Both the position numbers and the translations under genes were made by a program. The notes under the pieces were generated by a model. The model had not been told where the DNA came from. It saw only the letters and a program-made list of their open reading frames with translations, and searched no databases. Of a DNA stretch of 64,000 bases, positions 25,505 through 34,298 are shown piece by piece (the stretch's first letter is position 1; every line of letters starts with the position of its first letter). The stretch comes from Bacteroidales bacterium (GTDB taxonomy: Bacteria > Bacteroidota > Bacteroidia > Bacteroidales > UBA932), in NCBI GenBank assembly GCA_022653675.1, contig JALCST010000011.1, forward strand, positions 1 through 64,000, in the 5' to 3' direction.

Positions 25505-28500
25505 ATGAAAAGATTGATTACATTGTTAGCCTCGATTCTGGCTTTCTCTCTGACGTCCGCTTTTGCGCAGTACACCGTCAAGGGGGTGATCGTCGATAAA
25601 AACGGCGATCCGGTCATCGGGGCTGCTGTCCTTCAACAAGGGACACAACACGGCACTGAATCTGATCTTGACGGTATGTTTACACTCAATGTTCCGTCAT
25701 CATCCACAGTGCTTGAAATCAGTTTCATAGGCTATAAGAAGATCACTATCCCGGCATCCCAGGCAACCCGTGTCGTCCTCGAAGACGATACGCAGTTCCT
25801 GGACGAAGTGGTCGTCATAGGCTATGGTACGGTAAAGAAAAATGACCTGACCGGATCCGTTTCCGCAGTCAAGGCGGACGACATCGACAGGGGTGTTGTC
25901 ACTTCGCCTTCCGATCTGTTGAAAGGTAAATCCGCCGGCATCGTCGTAACTTCAGGCGACGGCGCTCCGGGATCCGCTGCGACCATCAGAATTCGCGGCG
26001 GTTCGTCATTGAACGCCAGCAACGACCCTCTGGTAGTCGTCGACGGACTTCCCATCACCAATTCTTCGATCGACGGGGTCAGCGATCAGCTCTCGAGCAT
26101 CAATCCCAACGATATCGAGTCATTCACCGTTTTGAAGGATGCGTCTGCGACTGCAATCTACGGTTCACGTGCATCTAACGGTGTCATCATCATCACTACG
26201 AAGAAAGGCTCTTCAGTCAGCTCAAAGCCGAAATTCAATTTCGACTTCACCAGTTCCCTCAGCAAGTTGATCAGAGAGGTGGATGTAATGGATGCAGCCG
26301 AAATCAAGGCTGCGATGCTTAAATATGGCGGCAGCGAGGACTACCCGGGATATGCGGCCCTCGGCGATGCCGATACGGACTGGCAGAGTCTAATTTACCA
26401 GCTTGCCAAGTCATACGAAGCCAACGGAAGCGTTTCGGGAAACGTGAGCCTTGGAGGAAACAATACCCTGCCATACCGCATTTCAGGAGGCTACATAAAC
26501 GAGACTGGCATCTTGAAGACTTCGGCAATGGACCGCGCGACGGCATCCGTCAACCTCAGCCCGAAGTTCTTAGACAATCACCTTACCGTCAATTTGAACG
26601 GCAAGGGTATGTACATCCGCAACAGTTTCGCCAACCAGGACGCCATAGGACAGGCCGTGGAATATGACCCGACACAGTATCCTCTATATTATACCGGCGA
26701 CGGGGCGACCTACAACTCCACTTACCGCACCCCGTTTTCCCGTACCGAAACTATTTCCGATTTCAACCAGATAATGAGCGCGAAAAAGTATGGCAACTAC
26801 GGTTATTACGGATGGGGCACCACCAGCTCGCTGAATACTCAGTCTACATGCAACCCTATCGCGTCCCTCGACCAGAAAAAAGACTTGTCCCATGCAAAAC
26901 GTTTCATTGGCAATGCCCAGTTCGATTACAAGGTACACGGTTTCGAAGATCTTCGCTTCAACCTGAACCTGGGCATTGACTGGTCTGCATCCAAGGGAAC
27001 GGTCGACGTTCCAGCCGGGGCCGAACAGACGGAGCATTCGCAGAAACAAGCTGGTTCCGGGTACCATACGGATTACGTCCAGAACAAACTCGACGAGACC
27101 CTCGAATTTTACGGCGACTACAGCCACGTGTTCGACAAGCACTCCGTCGATCTGATGGCTGGTTACTCCTGGCAGCGTTTCTATTACGACAGCGAAAGCG
27201 AACAGGTGAAAGCTACCGATGGAGATCTTCTGGACCATCCGCTCGGAGCGGGCGAGCTCTATCTTGTTTCATTCTACGGCCGTCTGAACTACAATTACGA
27301 CGAACGTTATTTCGTTACCGCCACGGTACGTGAAGACGGTACTTCCCGCTTTGCCAACAACAAATGGGGCTTCTTCCCTTCTGTCGCATTCAGCTGGAAT
27401 CTGAAAAACGAGGATTTCCTGAAGGATAACGATATACTTTCCCGCACGAAACTTCGTCTTAGCTGGGGCCAGACCGGACAACAGGATCTGAATTCCGGTT
27501 ACTATCCTACGCTTGCCACATACCTTACAAATACCCTCGGCAGCTATTACTATTTCGGGGACAAGCTGATAGTCCCAATTACCCCTCAGGGGTACAATGC
27601 GGACCTCAAATGGGAGACGACCACCACATATAACGCAGGTATCGACCTGGGATTCCTGGACGACCGCATATACGGAAGCATCGACGCCTATTATCGCTTG
27701 ACAACGGATTTGCTGAACAATACGCAGATCTCCGCAGGAGCGAACCTGACCAACTATCTCGACGCCAACATCGGGTCCCTCGTGAACAAGGGAGTCGAAT
27801 TCGAAGTGAATGCGGTGCCTTACCAGACCAGGGACCTTTACTGGAACATCGGGTTCAATGCTACCTATAACAACAACAAGATCACGAAACTGACCACCAA
27901 CGACAGTTCGGATTACTCAGGAGTTGCGACGGGGGGCATAAACGGTGGCGTCGGCAACAATATCGAACGTTACATGGTAGGTTATCCGGTAAACAGCTTC
28001 TATGTCTACGAACAGATATACGATACCGACGGAAAACCGATACAGGGAGCTTACGTGGACCGCAACGGAGACGGTACGGTCGACGACAAGGACATGTACT
28101 GCTACAAGAAGGCCGCCCCTGATTTCACCTTCGGGTTCAATACCGTATTCGAATGGAAGAAATGGACGCTGTCCGCTTCCGCCCATGCCAATCTGGGAAA
28201 CTATGTCTACGACAACATGTCTTCCAAATACGGACTTATGAGCGACTTGTGGACCAACAACTTCGTTGCCAACCGTCTGGCCGGTACCCAGGACGCGTTC
28301 TTCACGACCGCCCAATACTTTTCAGACTATTACGTCCACAACGCTTCGTTCCTGAAACTCGACAACGTCACACTCAGTTACATGTTCGACCTTTACAAGG
28401 ATATGAAGCTGACGGTTTACGGGACGGCCCAGAACGTTTTCTGCATCACCAAGTACAAGGGCATCGACCCAGAGATCTTCAGCGGAATCGACAACAACAT

Positions 28501-28549
28501 GTACCCTCGTCCGCGTACTTTTCTTCTTGGCTTGAAACTTAACTTCTAA
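25505..28549 (+). CDS. susC: SusC/RagA-type TonB-dependent outer-membrane transporter (starch locus)
   Basis: The 1014-residue protein has a signal peptide ending at SAFAQ, a carboxypeptidase-regulatory-like N-terminal domain (VKGVIVDKNGDPVIGAAV), the TonB box region (DEVVVIGYGTVKKNDLTGSV), a plug domain with IRIRGGSSLNASNDPLVVVDG and ATAIYGSRASNGVIIITTKK, and a long beta-barrel ending in FLLGLKLNF. It imports oligosaccharides delivered by the SusD lid, energised by TonB. It is followed by susD after 21 nt and by three further starch genes, so the substrate is very probably maltodextrin. The gene symbol is used by analogy to the Bacteroides sus system. Confidence 0.94.
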   Translation: MKRLITLLASILAFSLTSAFAQYTVKGVIVDKNGDPVIGAAVLQQGTQHGTESDLDGMFTLNVPSSSTVLEISFIGYKKITIPASQATRVVLEDDTQFLDEVVVIGYGTVKKNDLTGSVSAVKADDIDRGVVTSPSDLLKGKSAGIVVTSGDGAPGSAATIRIRGGSSLNASNDPLVVVDGLPITNSSIDGVSDQLSSINPNDIESFTVLKDASATAIYGSRASNGVIIITTKKGSSVSSKPKFNFDFTSSLSKLIREVDVMDAAEIKAAMLKYGGSEDYPGYAALGDADTDWQSLIYQLAKSYEANGSVSGNVSLGGNNTLPYRISGGYINETGILKTSAMDRATASVNLSPKFLDNHLTVNLNGKGMYIRNSFANQDAIGQAVEYDPTQYPLYYTGDGATYNSTYRTPFSRTETISDFNQIMSAKKYGNYGYYGWGTTSSLNTQSTCNPIASLDQKKDLSHAKRFIGNAQFDYKVHGFEDLRFNLNLGIDWSASKGTVDVPAGAEQTEHSQKQAGSGYHTDYVQNKLDETLEFYGDYSHVFDKHSVDLMAGYSWQRFYYDSESEQVKATDGDLLDHPLGAGELYLVSFYGRLNYNYDERYFVTATVREDGTSRFANNKWGFFPSVAFSWNLKNEDFLKDNDILSRTKLRLSWGQTGQQDLNSGYYPTLATYLTNTLGSYYYFGDKLIVPITPQGYNADLKWETTTTYNAGIDLGFLDDRIYGSIDAYYRLTTDLLNNTQISAGANLTNYLDANIGSLVNKGVEFEVNAVPYQTRDLYWNIGFNATYNNNKITKLTTNDSSDYSGVATGGINGGVGNNIERYMVGYPVNSFYVYEQIYDTDGKPIQGAYVDRNGDGTVDDKDMYCYKKAAPDFTFGFNTVFEWKKWTLSASAHANLGNYVYDNMSSKYGLMSDLWTNNFVANRLAGTQDAFFTTAQYFSDYYVHNASFLKLDNVTLSYMFDLYKDMKLTVYGTAQNVFCITKYKGIDPEIFSGIDNNMYPRPRTFLLGLKLNF

Positions 28550-28570
28550 TCTTTTAATACGTAAATCATT

Positions 28571-30172
28571 ATGAAGAAATATATATTGCTTTCAGCTGTT
28601 GCGGTCGTTGCAGGATTAGTCATGACTTCCTGTGTAAACGACCTTAACGTTACTCCAATAGACCCGAACCTTTCCCTTCCGGACGAGGTGCTGAACAGCG
28701 TCTCGGCCTATGAACAGGTTCTTGCGAAATGCTACCAGGGACTCAGTTGCAGTGCTTCCAAGGGCCCCGACAGCGACCCGGACATTCAGGGTATCGACGG
28801 AGGTTTCGGCCAATACATGCGTGCCTTGTTTTATCTCAACGAACTTCCTACCGACGAGGCCAGCACTTGCTGGAACGACCAGACCATCCATAGCCTTCAC
28901 GGACTCAGCTGGAGCACATCCGACGTTTTCGTATCGGCCATGTTCGCCAGGATCTACTATCAGATCGGCCTGTGCAACGAATTCATCCGTCGCTCTGAGG
29001 CTTCCAAATTCGCGGACAACGACACGATGAAGGTTTACATAGCAGAAGCACGTGCCCTGCGCGCCCTCAGTTACTATCATGCCATAGATATGTTCGGGAA
29101 CGTTCCTTTCGCAACCGAAAAGAATTCCTTAGGTTCAACCGGTCCCGAACAGATAAGCCGGAAGAATCTTTACGACTGGCTCGTCGGCGAAATCATAGAT
29201 TTTACCCCGGACCTCAAGGCTGTCGGGACCAACGAATACGGCCGCGTAGACCAGGGTTTTGGACACATACTTCTTGCGAAGATGTACCTGAACAGCGAAG
29301 TCTATACCGACGGCGAAGAGAAGGATTTCGGCAAATGCGTCACCATGTGCAAGCAGGTCATAGGCGAATATCCTGATCTCCAGAAGAATTGGCAGAGCAA
29401 CTTCATGGCCGACAACAACACCAGCAGCGAAATCATCTTCGCGGCCGAATCGGACGGCGTCAACACGCAGTCCTACGGCGGAACGAATTTCGTTATAAAG
29501 GCTTCCATAGTTTCAGGCAATTCGGAATGGCAGGATGCCCTCGGAATGAATGACGGATGGGGAGGGCTTGTAGTCACTCCGGAATTCATCGATTCGTTCG
29601 ACGACAAGGATTCCCGCAAGATGTTTACCGATGCGAGCGAATTCCTCGATCCCAATTCGGAAGACTATGACGCCCAGGTACATTCAAAAGACATCATAGA
29701 CGACAAGCTTTTCACCTCCGGATATTGTTCGATGAAATTCACCAACCGCACCAGCGACGGCGGATATGGTTCCGCCCTTAACTTCCCTGATACGGATTAC
29801 CCTGTTTTTCGTACCGCGGATGCGTATCTGATGCTCCCGGAAGCGGAAATTCGTGAAAACGGCAGCGTAAGCGCCGACGGTCTCGCGGCATTCAATGCCG
29901 TGCATACGCGTGCGGGCCTGACCGCGGTGAATACCGTCACCCTCGACCAGATCCTGAAGGAACGCGGACACGAGTTCTATTTCGAAAATTTCCGCCGTTC
30001 GGACCTGATAAGATTCGGCAAATTTACCACAAGCGACTATCTCTGGGAATGGAAAGGCGGAGTCTATGAAGGCGAAGCCGTGGATTCCCATTACAAGTTG
30101 TTCCCGATTCCTTCCGGAGAGATCAATGCCAACAGCAATCTCCAACAAAACCCTGGATATACTAAGAAATGA
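28571..30172 (+). CDS. susD: SusD/RagB-family starch-binding lipoprotein
   Basis: The 533-residue lipoprotein has the signal VVAGLVMTSCVND with lipid Cys near residue 17. It shows the SusD layout: TPR-like helices with EARALRALSYYHAIDMFGNVPF (near residue 157), a variable middle part and the C-terminal ILKERGHEFYFENFRRSDLIRFGKF and LFPIPSGEINANSNLQQNPGY. SusD forms the surface lid on SusC and binds helical glucan. The stop codon overlaps the start of the SusE-like gene (ATGA), so the two are translationally coupled. Confidence 0.94.
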   Translation: MKKYILLSAVAVVAGLVMTSCVNDLNVTPIDPNLSLPDEVLNSVSAYEQVLAKCYQGLSCSASKGPDSDPDIQGIDGGFGQYMRALFYLNELPTDEASTCWNDQTIHSLHGLSWSTSDVFVSAMFARIYYQIGLCNEFIRRSEASKFADNDTMKVYIAEARALRALSYYHAIDMFGNVPFATEKNSLGSTGPEQISRKNLYDWLVGEIIDFTPDLKAVGTNEYGRVDQGFGHILLAKMYLNSEVYTDGEEKDFGKCVTMCKQVIGEYPDLQKNWQSNFMADNNTSSEIIFAAESDGVNTQSYGGTNFVIKASIVSGNSEWQDALGMNDGWGGLVVTPEFIDSFDDKDSRKMFTDASEFLDPNSEDYDAQVHSKDIIDDKLFTSGYCSMKFTNRTSDGGYGSALNFPDTDYPVFRTADAYLMLPEAEIRENGSVSADGLAAFNAVHTRAGLTAVNTVTLDQILKERGHEFYFENFRRSDLIRFGKFTTSDYLWEWKGGVYEGEAVDSHYKLFPIPSGEINANSNLQQNPGYTKK

Positions 30173-32826
30173 ATAAAATATTTAACATAATGGCGGCATC
30201 GCTGCTCGTCTTTGCAGTATCCGCCTGCGTGGATCCTAAGATAGGACCATATTACAATCCTGACGATGCGGTCGCGCCGGTACTTTCGTCCCTCGATTCG
30301 TCATCGTACACGATGGCCGAAAGCGATACAATGGCGACTTTCGAATTCACGGCTGCAGATTGGGGCGTATCTATCGGAACTTCATACAAGCTTTACGCCT
30401 GCCTTTCCGGCAACGATTTCGAAAAGGCGTATTCGCTCGGTTCCTCCACTTCGTCCACAGACGGAATTACGGTGATGGACAAGGATATGAACAATGTGCT
30501 TATCTCCCTTGGCTGCGAAGCGGGGGTGGCGGCCGATATCGATTTCAGAATAGTGGCTACCATGACAGGCACCGAAGCTACAGATTACCAGCTTTTCTCC
30601 AACACACTTACGGCCAGCCTCACCGCTTACAACGCCGAGAAGGTATACGACAACGTTTATGTTCTCGGTGTGTTCAACAGCTGGTCCCACGATACGGCCC
30701 TCCATCTCTACAATTATGCCGAAGACGGCGTCTATTATTCGGGTGCGGTAGATTTCGGCGAGGACTATGCCACCAATTCGTTCAAGATCACCGGAGCTGC
30801 GGGCTGGGACAACAGCACGGGCAACTGGGGAGTCGCAACCGTGAGCACGGATGTCGATCCGGCATCCACCCAGCTGCTCAACGGTTCAAACGACAACATC
30901 ACAAACTATACGGGCCACAGGTACTATTCGTTTACCCTTAACAAGAATTCCCTGCTCCTGACATGCAACCTGGCATTCGACCAGATAGGTGTAGTAGGAA
31001 TCGACGGTGATTGGGACAACGACGTTGTAATGGCATATTCGTCTTACAAACAGCGCTTCTATGTCGATGTGCAAATCGCTTCGGCCACTACATTCAAATT
31101 CCGTGCTGACGGAGCCTGGGACAATTGCTGGGGCGGCGACAAGAACGGCTTGACCAGCACCGGCGACAACATACCGATTGATTCAGGCAACTACCGAATA
31201 TATTTCGACCTGAACAACTGGAGTACCCCGACATGCACTATCAGCGCATCGGCTTACGGTACCGAGGAAGGCGGCGGAAGTTCCGGAGGAGGTAGTACCA
31301 CCACCGACAACGCATGGTCCGTCATCGGCGTCAACGGCGATTGGACGACAGATTACTATATGACCCGGGATGGAAGCGTATGGACGAGTTCCGCACTTAC
31401 GCTCGATGCCGCCTCCGAGTTCAAGTTGCGTTTCAACAACGACTGGGGAGATGCGAACGTTACGGGTGCGGCCGCAGATGACGGCACCGTCACCGTCGGG
31501 GATTCCATGGCCGTGGCCCATCCGGGCAACAACTTCAAGATAACCGATGCCGGCGTTTACGTGATCTCATATGACACTACCGCCGAGGCCGTCATCGTGA
31601 AATCCATGGGCGACAAATGGTCGGTCATCGGAATGATAGGGGATTCGGAATGGGATACCGATTATTACATGACCGAATCCGATGGTGTCTGGACAAGCGA
31701 TGCGATCACCATAAACGGCGAATTCAAGCTCCGCTACAATGGCGGATGGGATGAAAACCGTGGTGCCGGCGGAGATTCCACATTGGTCGTCACCTTGGGA
31801 GAACCTTTCACTGCGGTATCGGGAGGCCAGAACATTTCGGTACCTGCCACCGGGGAGGATTACATAGTGGTTTACAACTCAAACGATGAAACGATCACCG
31901 TAAGTGCCGCCCTTCCGAGCGATACTTGGTCCCTGATCGGCGATATTGCCGGTACCGGCTGGGGCACCGACTTCTTCATGACAGAAAAGTCCTCCGGTAT
32001 CTGGGTAAGCGATCCGGTAACATTGACAGCCGGAAGCGGCTTCAAGGTACGTTACAATCACGACTGGACCGTAAACCGCGGTGCCGGCGGGGATGTGGAA
32101 CCTTACGCCTTATCCGCGGGATCCCCTGTAACGGCCGTCCAGAACGGCAAGAACCTGACGGTTTCAGAAGACGGCACATATACCGTGATCTATGATGCGA
32201 ACGACGAGCAGATATACCTCGCCGGGTGGTCGGCGATAGGAGCTATCGAAGGTAGCAGCTGGGATACGGATTTCTTCATGAAGAAGGATTCCGAAGGGAT
32301 CTGGACGAGCGATCCGATCCTAATCTCCGGCGAATTCAAGATCCGTTACAACTGCGACTGGAGCGTCAACAAGGGCGGAACAAACAGCCCCGAAGCTCTC
32401 ACGCCGCTGACCGGTGTCACCGGAGTGGACGGGGGAAGCAATTTCACGGCTCCCGAAGAAGGATATTACAGGGTCGTTTACAACGAGAACGACGGAAGCG
32501 TAATGATTCAGAGATGTTTCTGGGGCGTGATAGGAGTAGTTGGCACATCCAATTGGGATGCCGATTACTTCCTCGTCGAGACCGAGGAAGGCAAGTGGAG
32601 CACCGTTTCGCCAGTTACGATCAACGGAGAGTTCAAGATACGCTACAAATGCGATTGGACAGTGAACCGCGGCGCCGATGCAGATGCCACTTATACCGTC
32701 ACTCCCGGTACGGCATTCGGAGTAAAGCAGGACGGTGCCAATATGGCCGTTCCAGAAACCGGAATGAAGTATAATGTTTCATACGATGCTACTGCCGAAC
32801 AAGTTACAGTAACTGCCGCAGAATAG
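30169..32826 (+). CDS. SusE/SusF-like surface starch-binding lipoprotein with multiple modules
   Basis: The 885-residue lipoprotein (SVSACVDP-type lipobox; Cys near residue 20) begins with a SusE N-terminal domain (about 25-155), then two divergent carbohydrate-binding-like modules (starting near 160 and 265), a Gly/Ser/Thr linker (365-381) and five tandem modules starting at Trp 383, 484, 587, 687 and 785. Each module shows W-x-x-I-G, a D-Y/F-Y/F-M/L, then G-E-F-K-x-R-Y and a conserved D-W or G-W. SusE and SusF of Bacteroides have two and three binding modules, so seven is unusually many. It likely tethers starch at the cell surface. A terminator-like hairpin follows. Confidence 0.85.
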   Translation: MNKIFNIMAASLLVFAVSACVDPKIGPYYNPDDAVAPVLSSLDSSSYTMAESDTMATFEFTAADWGVSIGTSYKLYACLSGNDFEKAYSLGSSTSSTDGITVMDKDMNNVLISLGCEAGVAADIDFRIVATMTGTEATDYQLFSNTLTASLTAYNAEKVYDNVYVLGVFNSWSHDTALHLYNYAEDGVYYSGAVDFGEDYATNSFKITGAAGWDNSTGNWGVATVSTDVDPASTQLLNGSNDNITNYTGHRYYSFTLNKNSLLLTCNLAFDQIGVVGIDGDWDNDVVMAYSSYKQRFYVDVQIASATTFKFRADGAWDNCWGGDKNGLTSTGDNIPIDSGNYRIYFDLNNWSTPTCTISASAYGTEEGGGSSGGGSTTTDNAWSVIGVNGDWTTDYYMTRDGSVWTSSALTLDAASEFKLRFNNDWGDANVTGAAADDGTVTVGDSMAVAHPGNNFKITDAGVYVISYDTTAEAVIVKSMGDKWSVIGMIGDSEWDTDYYMTESDGVWTSDAITINGEFKLRYNGGWDENRGAGGDSTLVVTLGEPFTAVSGGQNISVPATGEDYIVVYNSNDETITVSAALPSDTWSLIGDIAGTGWGTDFFMTEKSSGIWVSDPVTLTAGSGFKVRYNHDWTVNRGAGGDVEPYALSAGSPVTAVQNGKNLTVSEDGTYTVIYDANDEQIYLAGWSAIGAIEGSSWDTDFFMKKDSEGIWTSDPILISGEFKIRYNCDWSVNKGGTNSPEALTPLTGVTGVDGGSNFTAPEEGYYRVVYNENDGSVMIQRCFWGVIGVVGTSNWDADYFLVETEEGKWSTVSPVTINGEFKIRYKCDWTVNRGADADATYTVTPGTAFGVKQDGANMAVPETGMKYNVSYDATAEQVTVTAAE
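31315..32823 (+). repeat. Five tandem ~300-bp coding repeats in the SusE-like gene
   Basis: Units start at 31315, 31618, 31927, 32227 and 32521 (spacings of 303, 309, 300 and 294 nt). They encode similar modules of about 100 residues, with the protein sequence better conserved than the codons. Units 2 to 5 resemble each other more than unit 1. Confidence 0.85.
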
Positions 32827-32848
32827 GACGGCATATCTTGGGAAGAAT

Positions 32849-32882
32849 CGGCGCAGCCGTATTTGCGGACGCGCCGGTTTTT
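32849..32882 (+). terminator. Terminator-like hairpin between the SusE-like gene and the GH13 gene
   Basis: CGGCGC (32849-32854) pairs with GCGCCG (32871-32876), with an inner CCG/CGG pair, and GTTTTTC follows. It may end part of the susCDE transcript and lower expression of the two amylase genes 43 nt downstream. Confidence 0.7.
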
Positions 32883-32924
32883 CATTAATTTTAAAACCAG
32901 TTGAAAACACTAATTTTAAATTAC

Positions 32925-34298
32925 ATGAAACGCTTATCAACCATTTTACTACTTGCGTCCCTGGCGATCCTTGCCGTCGGTTGCAGCCGTGAAACCAAAT
33001 ATCCCGTAACCGAAGTGTCCCATCCAGAATGGGCGGAAAGCGGGGTAATTTATGAAGTCAACGTGCGTCAGTATACTCCGGAGGGGACTTTCGCAGCTTT
33101 CTCCAAGCATCTGGACCGCCTGAGCGATCTTGGCGTGAAGATATTGTGGCTCATGCCCATAAATCCAATCGGGGAATACGGAAGAAAGGGATCCCTCGGA
33201 AGTTACTATTCCGTAAGGGACTATTATGCCGTAAATCCCGAATTCGGCAACATGAACGATTTCAAGGCTCTCGTGGATTCCTGCCATGTCAGGGGATTCA
33301 AGGTTGTCATGGACTGGGTCGCGAACCATACCTCCAGGGATTGTGCATGGACTGCCGAGCATCCCAAGTGGTACAAGAGAAGCGGGGATACCTTGGCCGT
33401 AGCTTACGACTGGACCGACGTAGCCTTGCTGGACTATGCCAACGATTCCGTACGGGATGCCATGATCGATGCGATGTCGTATTGGGTGAAGGAGGGAGGA
33501 ATAGACGGTTTCCGTTGCGATTTCGCAAGCGGCCCGTCCGTTTCGTTCTGGAACAAATGTACTAAGGTACTGCGCAGTATAAAGCCCGACATCTTCCTGC
33601 TTGCTGAAGCCGAGCAGCCGGACCTTCAGGAAAAGGCGTTCGACGCCTATTACTCCTGGCAATTGATGAACTGTACCTATGACTTGGCTGCCGGGAAGAT
33701 AACGGCCGATTCCCTTGCCAATTTCTTTCTGGATTATGAGAACAATACCGGCATGCCGTTAAATACCATCCCGATGCATTTCACTACGAATCACGACCAG
33801 AATTCCTGGCACGGAACCGATCGCGAGCTTTACGGCGATGCCTTGAAACAGTTCGCCGTCCTCTCGTTCGTGCTTCCGGGCATGCCTATGATCTATTCCG
33901 GCGAAGAGGTCTCGATGGACAGGAGACTCAGGTTCTTCGAGAAGGATACCATAGACTGGAGCAACGACGTCGATTCGATGACGGTTTTTTACAGTAATCT
34001 CATATCCGAACGCAACGAACACAAATGCCTTTGGGCCATGCCCGACGGTGGCAAAATGTACGTGATCACCAACGACAGGCCGAAAAAGGTCTTCTCGATG
34101 GAGCGCGAACTTGAAGGCGACATCTGTCTCGCCCTTTTCAATTTCTCGGATTCGGAAGTAACGTGTACCCTGGGAGAGCATGCCGCTACTGCGGACAGCC
34201 TGTTCGATTTGCCTGCGTACGGTTACAGGCTCATCTTCTCTGCCGGAGATCCGAATGCAGGGGTGCAAAGGGAAAAACCCGGGCTTGAGGTCCAATGA
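32925..34298 (+). CDS. GH13 alpha-amylase-type lipoprotein
   Basis: The 457-residue enzyme starts with a lipoprotein signal (ILAVGCSRE; Cys near residue 20). The GH13 regions are all visible: MDWVANHTS (region I), GFRCDFASG with the nucleophile Asp (II), FLLAEAEQ with the acid/base Glu (III) and TTNHDQNS (IV). It is small for a surface amylase and has no separate starch-binding domain. As a lipoprotein in the susCDE run it probably cuts starch at the cell surface, the role SusG has in Bacteroides. The start is ATG 32925, not the in-frame TTG at 32901. Its stop overlaps the next ATG by 4 nt. Confidence 0.9.
   Translation: MKRLSTILLLASLAILAVGCSRETKYPVTEVSHPEWAESGVIYEVNVRQYTPEGTFAAFSKHLDRLSDLGVKILWLMPINPIGEYGRKGSLGSYYSVRDYYAVNPEFGNMNDFKALVDSCHVRGFKVVMDWVANHTSRDCAWTAEHPKWYKRSGDTLAVAYDWTDVALLDYANDSVRDAMIDAMSYWVKEGGIDGFRCDFASGPSVSFWNKCTKVLRSIKPDIFLLAEAEQPDLQEKAFDAYYSWQLMNCTYDLAAGKITADSLANFFLDYENNTGMPLNTIPMHFTTNHDQNSWHGTDRELYGDALKQFAVLSFVLPGMPMIYSGEEVSMDRRLRFFEKDTIDWSNDVDSMTVFYSNLISERNEHKCLWAMPDGGKMYVITNDRPKKVFSMERELEGDICLALFNFSDSEVTCTLGEHAATADSLFDLPAYGYRLIFSAGDPNAGVQREKPGLEVQ

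Noticed and set aside
25505..28549. DNA-level recombination between the two susC genes
   Set aside because: The two proteins are distant in sequence and no long shared DNA block is visible between them.
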